Part shown: in pieces, positions 8,484-18,600 of the stretch
Numbering within the stretch: the first letter of the stretch is position 1
How the letters are laid out: each line of letters starts with the position of its first letter
Source of the DNA: Methylomonas sp. LL1
GTDB lineage: Bacteria; Pseudomonadota; Gammaproteobacteria; Methylococcales; Methylomonadaceae
Direction of reading: 5' to 3'
Assembly: GCF_015711015.1 (NCBI RefSeq)
Contig: NZ_CP064653.1
Coordinates: 2,604,001-2,668,000, forward strand
DNA length: 64,000 nt
Notes under the pieces: model-generated
What the model saw: the letters and a program-made list of their open reading frames with translations, nothing else
Told to the model about the DNA's origin: nothing
The model's database searches: none
Position numbers and translations under genes: made by a program

Positions 8484-8693
8484 ACAGTCAACACGAAGAG
8501 AATCCTCATATCGGCAGCAGCTTACGACTTTCTTAGCGGGGAAGCGATTCTCGAAGAGGTAACCTCCGTTGCAACCAAGCGAGTCATTGCCTGGCAAATT
8601 TCTGAAGGCATGTCTTCGCTTAAGCTGAGTAAAACGGCAATGGCCAAAAAAATGCACGCCAGCCGGGCATCGCTAAATAGGTTGTTAGATTAA
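8480..8693 (+). pseudogene. Frameshifted HigA/XRE-type antitoxin
   Basis: The gene starts MNSQHEENPHIGSSL, the typical start of the antitoxin paired with Gp49-like toxins, but hits a stop at 8534. In the frame two bases away the remainder is intact: DFLSGEAILEEVTSVATKRV, then KLSKTAMAKKMHASRASLNR and a stop at 8693. The family usually reads GSSLDDFL, so loss of two bases around 8524-8526 explains the break. Both halves of the module are therefore damaged: the toxin is truncated and the antitoxin frameshifted. A sequencing error is possible for the antitoxin alone but would not explain the truncated toxin. Confidence 0.75.
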
Positions 8694-8800
8694 GAGGACA
8701 CCAGCTTAACCCTTACAACCTTAGTAAGCGCCGCCGCTCTTGTGAAAAAGGTAAAAATTGAGCTGGAACCAGTTTGAGTTGAGGGTTTACCGATAAGATA

Positions 8801-8828
8801 AGATGGGCCGCGTTATCTTGGCCCATCT
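8801..8828 (-). terminator. Probable terminator behind the leftward lipoprotein gene
   Basis: AGATGGGCC (8801-8809) pairs perfectly with GGCCCATCT (8820-8828) around a 10-nt loop. Read leftward, the hairpin is followed by TTATCTTATC, a weak T-rich tail. It lies 44 bp beyond the stop of the lipoprotein gene at 8872 and would end the leftward metal-export transcription unit. Confidence 0.5.
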
Positions 8829-8871
8829 GCATAGCTTAATTTGCTTCGATTTTGACGAAACAATTTCCTGC

Positions 8872-9210
8872 TTACATCTGACGATGCATCGCCGCCATAC
8901 TCAAATTAGCCTCTGCGGCTTTTTCATAGGCGTTAATCAGCACTCGGCAATGGCTTAATAAGGTATCGGCCTGTTTACCGTAAAGATAGCTTTTTGACTG
9001 GTATTGGCTGAGCAGCTTTTTGTGTTCTTCAACTTTAAGTTGCAGTTCTTTTGCAGCTTCTTCGTAATGTTTTGCCAGTGCCTCGTGATCAGCTTTGGTC
9101 GTTGCGCTTTGTACAGCTTGGGTCATATCCATCGGATGAGGGTTCATCTCACTACATGCCACTAAGATGCCAGCACTTAACAATAAGGTAAGCAATAGTT
9201 TTTTTTTCAT
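8872..9210 (-). CDS. Small lipoprotein, paralogue 1 of 3
   Basis: A 112-residue protein with a lysine-rich start, a hydrophobic core and a lipobox ILVAC, so it should be a lipoprotein with a mature part of about 93 residues. The mature protein starts SEMNPHPMDM and is mostly alpha-helical, with KADHEALAKHYEEAAKELQL forming a likely coiled coil and a C-terminal AAMHRQM. The same plan (HPMDM or HSMDL, HEAL..HYEE, M..LHRQ) recurs in the genes at 14193 and 14535, so the three are paralogues. Their setting among metal exporters suggests an envelope role linked to metal stress. No function is known to me. Confidence 0.75.
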   Translation of the reverse strand: MKKKLLLTLLLSAGILVACSEMNPHPMDMTQAVQSATTKADHEALAKHYEEAAKELQLKVEEHKKLLSQYQSKSYLYGKQADTLLSHCRVLINAYEKAAEANLSMAAMHRQM

Positions 9211-9445
9211 AGGTTTTCTCCAGATTTATTGGTTATTAATCGTTAATTTCGTCCTGTTTTTATAGTTCATGGAGTGATGAAAAATTAGAAATAACATCAA
9301 TCCATTCTATAAATCTTTATTTTCAAAGCACAAATAGTGCCATCACTAAAATCAATGAGTTAAATTCATCTTTACATACTCTCGCGGCTAATTGCGCAAT
9401 ACTGGTGCAAACAAAGGTGTTAGCGCACCGCATTGGGTCAACTTC

Positions 9446-10819
9446 CTAAGCCGATGTGCGTGCAACTTCATATCTTGCCTTTCGAGCCTTAAAAGCTGTG
9501 TTCAAGAAGTGTTCGCCAACGAGGCCTTGTAGCATTGCCTCCAGTTGAGATTCGCCTAAATCATTCACCTCTTGATGAAGACGCGGAGCAATCTTGGCAA
9601 AAATCGTTACCAGTTGAGGGTCAAAGTGGCTGCCGCCCTCTTTTATGAGCTTGGCAATAGCATCGACCGCAGACCATGCATCCTTATAGGGACGTTGCGA
9701 GGTCAGCGCATCAAACACGTCACTGATCGCGAATATTCGCGCGTTCAGTGGAATGGCTTCCGCTTTAAGGCCTTGAAGATACCCGCTACCGTCATATTTC
9801 TCATGGTGAAATTCCACGACATCCCGCGCACCGGTTAACCAGTGCGATTTGTTTAGAATTTCCACGCCTAATGCCACATGCGTTTTCATGACCTCGAATT
9901 CATCCGCTGTCAGTTTTTCCGGTTTCAGCAAAATCGGATCGCGGATGCCAATCTTGCCGACATCATGTAAAAAGGCTCCTGCAATTAGATCGCGCATATT
10001 TTCTTCAGGCAATCCGATGGCTTCGCCAAGCCGAAGCGCGTAGTACGTCACCCGATAGTTATGATGGTTGGTTTCCGAATCGCGCTCTGCGATGGCACAG
10101 CCCAGTACATTCATCAGTTCCAGATTGCCTTGCAGTAGTTCGCCGGAAAGCCTAATCACGCCTCGATTAAGGGCCAGGACAATCGGATACATCAAGAGGC
10201 TGGTAAAGAAAATGCCTAGAGTCACGAACGCCAGCATACGGATTAGGTTTTGCTTCAAAGTGGCAAACGTTTCCGGATCAACCTGATAAACGCCCTCGAA
10301 ATAACCCATCGGCGAATCATGTTCGCCGAGTAGCGGCACCAGCGTCACTAGCCACAACTGTCCATGAATGAAATGTAGGTCATGGGTAACCCCGTCAGCT
10401 TTTGGAAACTGATGTCGATATTGATCGATGAATTGCTCGACAAATTCCTGTCCTTGGCGAACAGCTTCGAGTTTTAATTGTTTGTTACGGTCGTACAATT
10501 CGACAATCAGAAAATGTTGACTAACCAGTTGTTCAGCCAGCTGCCTCAGGTGTTCCGTCGCTTGAATATCGAGTTGCTCCAGAGTATGGGCAGATTCCCC
10601 GCTGAATATTGCTGATTCCTTCAGCGCAAGGGCATGAACTAACTGCTCGGCCCTCTTGATCTCCAGCCATGAAATGGAGCCGCCTACCGTTACACTCAGG
10701 AACAACCAGCCTAAAAACAATCGGGTCAGAATTTTTCGGTGGATAAAGCGATTGGTGGAAATCGCGTGTGGCGATTTCATCCTTTTAGGCTGATGGCGAC
10801 GTGATTGCTTGGTTTTCAT
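9446..10819 (-). CDS. Membrane HD-GYP domain protein (putative cyclic-di-GMP phosphodiesterase)
   Basis: About 457 residues. A transmembrane segment (about 28-48) precedes a periplasmic sensor-like region, and a second segment (about 195-215) precedes the C-terminal HD-GYP domain. HD is present in AFLHDVGKIGIRD near residue 285. The GYP block reads HHEKYDGSGYLQGL near residue 343, with leucine where the proline of GYP is expected. The family hydrolyses cyclic-di-GMP. I chose the ATG at 10819, four bases after the ATPase stop; a TTG at 10831 is the alternative. The tight spacing implies cotranscription with the P-type ATPase, so the signal sensed may be ionic or envelope stress. Confidence 0.8.
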   Translation of the reverse strand: MKTKQSRRHQPKRMKSPHAISTNRFIHRKILTRLFLGWLFLSVTVGGSISWLEIKRAEQLVHALALKESAIFSGESAHTLEQLDIQATEHLRQLAEQLVSQHFLIVELYDRNKQLKLEAVRQGQEFVEQFIDQYRHQFPKADGVTHDLHFIHGQLWLVTLVPLLGEHDSPMGYFEGVYQVDPETFATLKQNLIRMLAFVTLGIFFTSLLMYPIVLALNRGVIRLSGELLQGNLELMNVLGCAIAERDSETNHHNYRVTYYALRLGEAIGLPEENMRDLIAGAFLHDVGKIGIRDPILLKPEKLTADEFEVMKTHVALGVEILNKSHWLTGARDVVEFHHEKYDGSGYLQGLKAEAIPLNARIFAISDVFDALTSQRPYKDAWSAVDAIAKLIKEGGSHFDPQLVTIFAKIAPRLHQEVNDLGESQLEAMLQGLVGEHFLNTAFKARKARYEVARTSA

Positions 10820-10823
10820 CGTT

Positions 10824-13529
10824 CTAAGCAAACTTTGTTGCTCGGTTAAGCAGAATTTTTCTGAGCTCTAAAATTGCCAGAGGGATAAATCCAACCCCGA
10901 TCCAGACTACGCACTGATGTAACGACACCGATTTGATCTGAAACAGGGTTTGCAGCATCGAAACATGGTGTATCGCCAACTGTAAGCTGAAACTCACTGC
11001 CACAATCAGAAACAACCGCAGATTGGAAAACAAGCCTATTTGCCAGATGGTACGCTGATCGCTCCGTGCGCCGAAGGCACGCAGTAGACCGGTAATCACC
11101 AGAGCCGTAAAGGCGGCATCGCGGGCCTGGTCAATGCTGTTGCCGACCACATGCAGTTCATAGGCAAACACGCCGAGAGTGACGCTAGCGGCTAACAAAC
11201 CGGTGAATAACGTGAGGTAAAACAAATGCCGGTTGAGTAACTGAGACTGGGCATGTCGAGGGGGACGGTTCAATACCCCTGGATCAATTGGGTCGGTGGA
11301 AAGCGCCAACGCAGCAAAACCGTCAGTGACCAAATTGATCCACAGCAGGTGTAACGGTAAAAGCGGCAATGGCCAGCCCAGTAGCACCGCGCCCAACATC
11401 ACCAACAACTCGCCGGTGCTACTGCCCAACAGGTAAGCCAAGGTTTTGGCGATGTTGTCATAAATGCCGCGTCCTTCTTCGACCGCAGCCACAATTGAAG
11501 CAAAATTGTCATCCGCGACAATCATGTCGGCGGCTTCTTTGGTAACCTCAGTACCGGTAATACCCATGGCGATACCGATAGATGCCTCTTTGATTGCAGG
11601 CGCATCGTTAACGCCGTCCCCCGTCATCGCGACAACCGCTCCAGTCGCTTTCCATGCCCGAACGATGCGCAGTTTATGCTCGGCGGTCACCCGCGCATAA
11701 ACCGAAACATGGGATACGCGTTCTTTCAGCGCACCATCGTCCAAGCGGTCAATCTCCGCACCGATGAGCACTTCATCGCCCTTGTTCAGAATACCTAATT
11801 CATGGCCGATCGCCCGTGCCGTATCCGGATGATCGCCCGTGATCATTACGGTTTTGATACCAGCCCGTTTACACTTGGCCACAGCCTCTCTGGCTTCGCC
11901 ACGAGGCGGGTCCTGTAAACCGACGAGTCCTAGCAAAATAAGCTGTTGTTCAATCTCGGTATCATTGATGACCACGCCTTCTTCAAAACTAAAGCCGTCT
12001 AAAGATCGTTCAGCCACTGCAAGTACGCGCAGGGCATCGTTCGCCAGTAGGGTGTTAGCTTGGAGGAATCGGGTGCGGTCGTTTTCTGTCAGTTCCTTGA
12101 TGCCTTGATCGGTACGGATCAGGGTGCAGCGGCTGAGAATCACTTCGGGTGCGCCTTTGACAAATACCCAGGGATGGTTTTCCTGACGACGGATAACGCT
12201 CATGCGCTTGCGGTCGGAATCGAAAGGGATAACCGCCAAACGCGGCATCTCCGTTTCAACGGCCGAACGGGTAATAGTAGCTTTCTCGGCGGCCACCAAT
12301 AACGCACCCTCGGTAGGATCACCTATAACAGCAGGTCGGCCATCGATTAGCGTGAGTTCGGCATCGTTGCATGCAGCCGATGCACGTAGCAGTGCGAATA
12401 ATTCGGGGTTTCCTGATGGTAGGCTTTCCACGTTGCCGGAAAAAAATGCGCCTTCCGTGGCGTAACCTTCGCCGGTGATGCGATAGAGGCTTTTTGAGGT
12501 AATCAACTTGCGGGCCGTCATTTCACCCATCGTCAGCGTGCCAGTCTTGTCGGTACAAATGACTTGCGCACGGCCTAATGTTTCGACCGAGGCCAAGCGT
12601 CGCACTAAGGCATGCCGTTGAACCATCCGTTGCACGCCTAATGCCAGCGCAATCGTCACTACCGCCGGCAACCCTTCGGGAATTGCCGCGACGGCAAGGC
12701 TCACCGAACTTAAAAAAAGCTCAAAGGGAGCGATGCCTCGCCATAAGCCAAGACCGAAAATCAAGCCGACTATGCCGAAACACGCCATCAACAACAGGCG
12801 CCCAACCCGTTCCAGTTGGCGTTGTAATGGTGTTTCTCCACTTTTGGCCGATTCGAGTAGTTTCGCTATGCGGCCAAGTTCCGTTTCCATCCCGGTGTTA
12901 ACCACCACTCCGCGAGCGCCCCCCCCGGTCACACTGGTACCGAGAAACACCATATTGTTCCGCTCAGCCAGCGGTGTTTCCGATACCAATCTATCGGTAA
13001 ACTTAGCAACAGCTTGCGACTCCCCTGTGAGCGGGGCTTCGTTGACACGAAGCACGGATGCTTGAATAAGGCGAGCATCCGCTGCGATCAAATCCCCTGC
13101 TTCGAGTAACAAGAGGTCGCCAGGAACGACCTCAGACGTGATGATCACCAGGCTATGACCATCCCGAATCACTCGGCAATGCGGCGCTGTTAAACGAGCG
13201 AGTGCGGCTGCCGCTTTCTCGGCACGATACTCCTGGAGAAAGCCAATTACCGCGTTCAAGATCACGATAGCGATGATCGCAATACCGTCGATGACTTCAC
13301 CTAGCGCGACGGAAACAACCGCCGCACCAATCAGTACCCAAATAACGAGACTTTTAAACTGGCTTATAAAAATCACCAAAGCCGAAAATCGCTTGCCTTT
13401 ATGCAGTTTATTTTGCCCATATCGGGCAAGTCGATTTTTCGCCTCTTCGACGGCAAGTCCCTGCTGAATATCGGTCGCAAGCTGGCTTACAGCTTCGGTT
13501 ACTGATAGCTTGTGCCATGTGTTCATCAT
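10824..13529 (-). CDS. P2A-type cation-transporting ATPase (Ca2+-ATPase-like, PacL/PMR1 type)
   Basis: A 901-residue P-type ATPase with the full set of signatures: the actuator motif LTGESQAV, the ion-site helix AAIPEGLPAVVTIALALG, the phosphorylation loop CTDKTGTLTMGE (Asp near residue 326), VKGAPE for nucleotide binding and AMTGDGVNDAPAI for the hinge. The C-terminal NLVTDGFAALALSTDP, together with the absence of N-terminal CxxC domains, places it in the P2A calcium or manganese group and not among copper or zinc P1B pumps. It sits in a leftward block of metal exporters, between lipoprotein genes and an HD-GYP gene. The exact ion is not decided by sequence. Confidence 0.88.
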   Translation of the reverse strand: MMNTWHKLSVTEAVSQLATDIQQGLAVEEAKNRLARYGQNKLHKGKRFSALVIFISQFKSLVIWVLIGAAVVSVALGEVIDGIAIIAIVILNAVIGFLQEYRAEKAAAALARLTAPHCRVIRDGHSLVIITSEVVPGDLLLLEAGDLIAADARLIQASVLRVNEAPLTGESQAVAKFTDRLVSETPLAERNNMVFLGTSVTGGGARGVVVNTGMETELGRIAKLLESAKSGETPLQRQLERVGRLLLMACFGIVGLIFGLGLWRGIAPFELFLSSVSLAVAAIPEGLPAVVTIALALGVQRMVQRHALVRRLASVETLGRAQVICTDKTGTLTMGEMTARKLITSKSLYRITGEGYATEGAFFSGNVESLPSGNPELFALLRASAACNDAELTLIDGRPAVIGDPTEGALLVAAEKATITRSAVETEMPRLAVIPFDSDRKRMSVIRRQENHPWVFVKGAPEVILSRCTLIRTDQGIKELTENDRTRFLQANTLLANDALRVLAVAERSLDGFSFEEGVVINDTEIEQQLILLGLVGLQDPPRGEAREAVAKCKRAGIKTVMITGDHPDTARAIGHELGILNKGDEVLIGAEIDRLDDGALKERVSHVSVYARVTAEHKLRIVRAWKATGAVVAMTGDGVNDAPAIKEASIGIAMGITGTEVTKEAADMIVADDNFASIVAAVEEGRGIYDNIAKTLAYLLGSSTGELLVMLGAVLLGWPLPLLPLHLLWINLVTDGFAALALSTDPIDPGVLNRPPRHAQSQLLNRHLFYLTLFTGLLAASVTLGVFAYELHVVGNSIDQARDAAFTALVITGLLRAFGARSDQRTIWQIGLFSNLRLFLIVAVSFSLQLAIHHVSMLQTLFQIKSVSLHQCVVWIGVGFIPLAILELRKILLNRATKFA

Positions 13530-13606
13530 GACACACCTCCCTTTAACATTATCGGTGATGGAAGGGATAACGACCGGTGGCAGCGGGGGATTACCAAAGC
13601 AAGCCC

Positions 13607-14176
13607 CTATTCAGGAATACTACTTAATAATGAATCCACTGCGGTCGAAACCGCTATATCGATCCTTTTATCGTTTATTAACCCGCCAAATATCCCGCCA
13701 TCCCCGACCAAACAAATAGTGCTATCTCGCCATAGGAGCACGCCCTTCTCCTTGTCATATAGAAAGCCTGCCACTTCCACCTTGTCGTTGCTGCCAACCA
13801 CATTTAGATCGATAAGGGCTAAGACCATGATCCAGCGTGCTTCTGGCGGACCAAGGCGTTTTATCAAGACAGGATCGGCGGCCCGTAGACTATCGTTCGT
13901 CAGGGCAGTGCCCTCGCGCGAATCACTCAGGATCACCGGGTATCCTTTCCGCTTCAGGATCGTTGCCGCCTTTTGGCGAAAGGGTTCTTCAAGATGTGTC
14001 GCGACATGCTTATCGATTCGCCCATCAACGGCAGGCAGTAGCGTAATCTGACCTATGGATTCGGGCTTAAATTCCGAAGCCCGGTAGAATGCGGGCTGGG
14101 TAACGGCACACCCTTCCAGCAAGAAAAGCACACCGACTAGCGTGATTAGGATTGATTTATGCCAACGGATAGTCAT
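13607..14176 (-). CDS. Putative lipoprotein, GNA1162/DUF799-like
   Basis: A 189-residue protein with a signal peptide and lipobox LLEGC near residue 22. The mature part reads QPAFYRASEFKPESIGQITL, then LLPAVDGRIDK, and ends with ISK-poor hydrophobic helices around DKRIDIAVSTAVDSLLSSI. This resembles the GNA1162 / DUF799 family of outer-membrane lipoproteins related to CsgG or TolB N-domains, although I place it there only by eye. It lies between the small paralogous lipoproteins (16 bp away) and the P-type ATPase (77 bp away), all leftward, so cotranscription is likely. Confidence 0.6.
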   Translation of the reverse strand: MTIRWHKSILITLVGVLFLLEGCAVTQPAFYRASEFKPESIGQITLLPAVDGRIDKHVATHLEEPFRQKAATILKRKGYPVILSDSREGTALTNDSLRAADPVLIKRLGPPEARWIMVLALIDLNVVGSNDKVEVAGFLYDKEKGVLLWRDSTICLVGDGGIFGGLINDKRIDIAVSTAVDSLLSSIPE

Positions 14177-14192
14177 GACTCTTCCCCCTTCG

Positions 14193-14510
14193 CTATTTCT
14201 GGCGATGCAGATTTGCCATCATCAAATTTTCCTCAGCCGCTTTTTCGTAGGCATTGATCAATGCTTGGCAATGTTCTTTAAACCCTTCGGCTTGCCGGCC
14301 GTAAAGATAGCTTTTTGCCTCGTATTGGCTCAAAAGCGTCTTGTGTTCCTGGACCTTGGCCTGCATCTCCTTAGCGGTTTCTTCATAATGCTTTACCAAT
14401 GCCTCATGCTGTACGGCTAGGTCCAAATCCATCGAATGAGGATTGATTTCACTACAGGCAGCTAGTAAGCCGGTCGTTAAAAGCAAAGTAATCAGTAATT
14501 TTGTTTTCAT
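14193..14510 (-). CDS. Small lipoprotein, paralogue 2 of 3
   Basis: A 105-residue lipoprotein with lipobox LLAAC. The mature part SEINPHSMDLDLAVQHEALV and the following helix KHYEETAKEMQAKVQEHKTL are clearly homologous to the 8872 gene, including SQYEAKSYLYGRQAE and the C-terminal NLHRQK. It lies 16 bp before the DUF799-like lipoprotein gene and 24 bp after paralogue 3. The near identity of the SYLYG segment in the two indicates a fairly recent duplication. Confidence 0.75.
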   Translation of the reverse strand: MKTKLLITLLLTTGLLAACSEINPHSMDLDLAVQHEALVKHYEETAKEMQAKVQEHKTLLSQYEAKSYLYGRQAEGFKEHCQALINAYEKAAEENLMMANLHRQK

Positions 14511-14534
14511 AGGTGATTTCCAGAGAAACGGATT

Positions 14535-14891
14535 TTAGTTTAGTAATCCAGAAGCAAATTGACGGTGCAGCCGAGCCATTTCCAAGTTTTCTTGCTCGGC
14601 TTGAGCATATATTTTGATCAGTTGTAAACAATGTGCTTCGAATTGAGCATATTGCTCATCTGCTTTTGAAAGAATTGCTTGATATTCCCCTAATTCTTTT
14701 TTGTGGTCTTCGGACTTCACTTTCATTTCATAGGCTATTTGTTCGTAATGAACTGCCAGCGCTTCATGATCTGTCTTTGTTTTCGCGTTATGAATGGCTA
14801 CGATCATGTCCATGGGATGAGAAGTCAGCTGGACGCAGCCACCCAACAATCCCAGCATTGCTGAAATGAGTAAAGTTTTCGTCATGCTCAT
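14535..14891 (-). CDS. Small lipoprotein, paralogue 3 of 3
   Basis: About 118 residues from the ATG at 14891, chosen because AAGGAG lies 7 bp upstream. An upstream in-frame ATG at 14936 would put 15 residues before the signal peptide, which is unlikely. The lipobox is LLGGC. The mature protein reads VQLTSHPMDMIVAIHNAKTK, then DHEALAVHYEQIAYEMKVKS, and near the end MARLHRQF. It is the most divergent of the three paralogues. The long heptad-like helix suggests an elongated periplasmic or outer-membrane-attached coiled coil. Confidence 0.72.
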   Translation of the reverse strand: MSMTKTLLISAMLGLLGGCVQLTSHPMDMIVAIHNAKTKTDHEALAVHYEQIAYEMKVKSEDHKKELGEYQAILSKADEQYAQFEAHCLQLIKIYAQAEQENLEMARLHRQFASGLLN

Positions 14892-14984
14892 AGTAAAGCT
14901 CCTTAAATAAAACCCTGTTTTTGGGGGTGGAGGCACATTAAAATTGGTCGCTAATTAGGTTTTTCGTTTTACGTTTTCCCTTGG

Positions 14985-15605
14985 TTATAGAGAATGCGGT
15001 TCATGTAATTCTCTAAGCGCGGAGCGAATAACCCGGAAAGAAGAATTCAACAACAGCATAACAAGACAGGATGCGACGAAAATATCCGCCCATCCCGATT
15101 CAAAGTACCAAACTGCTCCCGCTGTGATAAGTACCGATAGATTTGACGCTATGTCATTTCTTGAACATTCCCACACGGAACTCATGTTAATGTCTTCGTT
15201 TCTATGCTTCCACAGAAGAAATAGGCATAGCGAATTTGCAGCCAGGCCAGCCAAACTGAAAGCGCCCATGATCTCGTAAGATGGTAGAACAGGCACAATC
15301 AACCTCTGAATGATTTGCGCCGAGACCACACACGCCCCGATCAATATCAGGCTACCCTTGAATAAAGCCACTTTCGCCTTGGTGGCAGCTTCTTGGGAAA
15401 CGGCGTAAAGGCTCAAGCCATACGTTAGCGCGTCGCCGAGATTGTCCAGGCTGTCCGAGAGTAGAGCCGTCGACTTTCCGTAAACGGCTCCGCCGACAAT
15501 GACAACAAACATAACAGCATTAACGATGAGAACCGCTTTAAGCGTGCCGCGTTGTCGTTCGCGTAATTTCTCAATTGCGCAGTTATTTTCACAACATGAA
15601 GCCAT
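14985..15605 (-). CDS. Cation diffusion facilitator (CDF) transporter, short form
   Basis: A 206-residue membrane protein with about six hydrophobic segments. CDF hallmarks are the TM2 motif ALLSDSLDNLGDAL, with its metal-site aspartates, and the TM5 motif CSRNDIASNLSV. The C-terminal cytoplasmic domain found in CzcD and YiiP (about 90 residues) is missing, as in short CDF proteins. The N-terminus carries MASCCENNC, a cysteine cluster that could bind metal before export. It is 56 bp downstream of cusA in the same direction and probably belongs to the cus transcript. The substrate is likely a divalent metal such as zinc or cobalt; this is inference. Confidence 0.8.
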   Translation of the reverse strand: MASCCENNCAIEKLRERQRGTLKAVLIVNAVMFVVIVGGAVYGKSTALLSDSLDNLGDALTYGLSLYAVSQEAATKAKVALFKGSLILIGACVVSAQIIQRLIVPVLPSYEIMGAFSLAGLAANSLCLFLLWKHRNEDINMSSVWECSRNDIASNLSVLITAGAVWYFESGWADIFVASCLVMLLLNSSFRVIRSALRELHEPHSL

Positions 15606-15661
15606 ATCAAATTCCCTCGTGAACCTAACAAATTGATGAAAGCATAAGTAACCTCTAAGGA

Positions 15662-18600
15662 CTATGGGTGTCGAAACCGTTCTTGAAATTGCAACACCAG
15701 ACTGTAAATCACAGGAAATACCAAAAGGCTTAATATCAACACGGTGAGCATGCCGCCCAGCGCGGGGGCGGCGATACGCTGGGTGACATCAGCACCAGTT
15801 CCGGTCGCCGTCATGATGGGTATCAAACCTATGATGTTGGCCAGCGAGGTAATGGCTACCGGTCGCACCCGTAGAGCCGTCGCCGCTTCGCTAGCCGCTC
15901 GGATTTCCTCGCCGGTCAATGGCCCCTGTTTTTGCGCCCGCAGCTTATCAAGTTCAATGTCGATAAAACTCAGCACCATCACCCCGGTTTCCGCCGCCGT
16001 ACCGGCCAGGGCGATGAAGCCGACATAGACGGTAATCGACAGGTTGTATCCCAACCAGTATATGAACCAAATTCCACCAATCAGGCTGAATGGAATCGCC
16101 AACATCACGATAGTCGGCTCGGTGATATTTCGAAAGGCGGTATACAGCAGGATAAAAATCAGCAGTAGCGTGATGGGCACCACGATGCGCAATCGTTCCG
16201 CCGCCCGTTCCATGTATTCAAATTGACCGGACCAAGTGACGGTATAACCTGCCGGTATCGTGACATTTTCGGCTAAGGTCTTTTTTGCCTGCTCCACATA
16301 ACCACCGATGTCAGAGATTTTAAGGTCGACATAAATCCAGGCGTTGGGCCGTGCATCCTCGGTTTTAATCACATCCGTACCGCGTTTAAAGTTGATGTCT
16401 GCCACCGATGTTAAAGGAATCTGGCTGCCTGTCGGGGTGGGAATCAACACTCGTCGCAAAGCTTCCGGGTTATCCCGCAGATCGCGCGGATAGCGCAAAT
16501 TGACCGGATAGCGCTCTAGCCCTTCGACGGTTTCAGTGATGTTCATGCCGCCAATCGCACTTTGAATCACATCCTGTACATCGCCGACCGTTAAGCCGTA
16601 ACGCGCGGCTGCTTCGCGGTTGATGTCGAAATCCAGAAAATAGCCGCCGACGGCCCGGTCACCGTAGGCAGACAGCGTATCCGGCAGGGTTTTCATCGCC
16701 TGCTCGATTTGCAGCGACAGGGATTGCAGCACATTCAGATCGGGACCGGACACCTTGATGCCCACCGGGGTCTTGATGCCGGTAGAGAGCATGTCTATTC
16801 GGGTTTTGATGGGCATGGTCCAGGCGTTGGCCAAACCGGGAAAATGGATGGCCTTGTCCATCTCATTCATCAGTTGCCGGGTAGTTTTGGTCGGATCGGG
16901 CCACTGTTCTCGCGGTTTTAACTTAATGGTAGTTTCCACCATCATCAACGGCGCGGCATCGGTGGCGGTTTCGGCCCGGCCAATCTTGCCGAACACATGA
17001 TGCACCTCGGGAAAGGTCTTGATAATCTTATCGGTCTGTTGCAACACTTCCCTAGCTTTGGTGATGGATATGCCCGGAAAAGTAGTGGGCATGTATAAAA
17101 TATCGCCTTCATCCAGCGGCGGCATAAACTCGCTACCCAGTTTTGATAGCGGATAGAGCGTAGAAGCCATCAGCAGCAGAGCCACGATCAGCGTGGCAGC
17201 CCGCCAGCGCATCGCCATCTTTAATACTGGCGAATGGATGGTATGCAGGAAGAGATTGATCGGATTTTTGTGCTCGGGAATAATCTTGCCGCGCACAAAA
17301 TACCCCATCAATACCGGCACCAGCGTGATGGTCAAGATCGCGGCGGCCGCCATTGCATAGGTTTTGGTGTACGCCAGTGGGCTGAATAGACGGCCTTCCT
17401 GCGCTTCCATGGTGATAATGGGCAGGAAGGACACGGTGATCACCAGCAAGGACGAAAACAAACCGGAGCCGACTTCGCGCGACGCGTTGCCGATGGCTTG
17501 CCAACGTTCCTGTGAAGTCAGCTTGGCTTGCTTCTTCTCGGCTGCTTCGGCAAGGTGTTTATGGGCATTTTCGACCATCACCACGCCGCCATCGACCATG
17601 TCGCCGATCGCCAGCGCGATGCCGCCCAAGGACATGATGTTGGCGTTCATGCCTTGCCATTTCATCACGATAAAGGCCATCAATATCCCCAGCGGCAAGG
17701 TGATGACAATCACCAAGGCTGAGCGCAGATGCAGTAAAAACAAGGCCACCAAGGCGCAGACGATGATCAGCTCCTGGCTCAGCGCCTCTTTCAAGGTATC
17801 CACGGCTCGCTCGATCAAACTGCCTCGATCGTAGACGGGGACGATTTCCACGCCTTCCGGCAGGCCTTTCTTGAGTTCATCCAGTTTTTTGCGCACGTCC
17901 TCGATGGTCGCCAAGGCATTTTCGCCGAAACGCATCACCACCACGCCGCCGGCCACTTCGCCTTCACCGTTGAGTTCGGTGACTCCACGCCGCAGTTCCG
18001 GGCCAATCTGGACATGCGCCACATCCTGCAGGCGTATCGGCGTGCCGTTGGCGTCGACTCCCACCGGTATGGTATTCAGATCGGCGATGGATTTGATATA
18101 GCCCAGGCCTCTGACCATATATTCGGTTTCGCCGACTTCCAGCAAACGTCCGCCGACATCGTTATTGGAGCGTTTGATGGCCATCATCACCGTGGACAAG
18201 GCAATGTCATAGGCTTGCAGGGCGTTGGGATCGACTTCCACCTGGTATTGTTTGACGTAACCGCCGACCGAGGCGACCTCGGAAACGCCGGGCACGGTCT
18301 GTAAGGGATAGCGTAAGTACCAGTCCTGAATCGAACGCAGTTGAGCCAGATCATGCTTGCCGGTCTTGTCCACCAAGGCATATTCGTAAATCCAGCCAAC
18401 GCCGGTGGCATCCGGCCCCAACGCTGGCGTGACGCTTTGCGGCAGACGATTTTTCACGTAGTTGAGGTATTCCAGCACCCGTGATCTGGCCCAATACATA
18501 TCGGTGCCATCTTCGAAAATCACATAGACGAACGACAAGCCAAAAAATGAATAGCCGCGTACCACCTTGGCATGCGGCACGGCCAGCATGGCGGTGGTTA

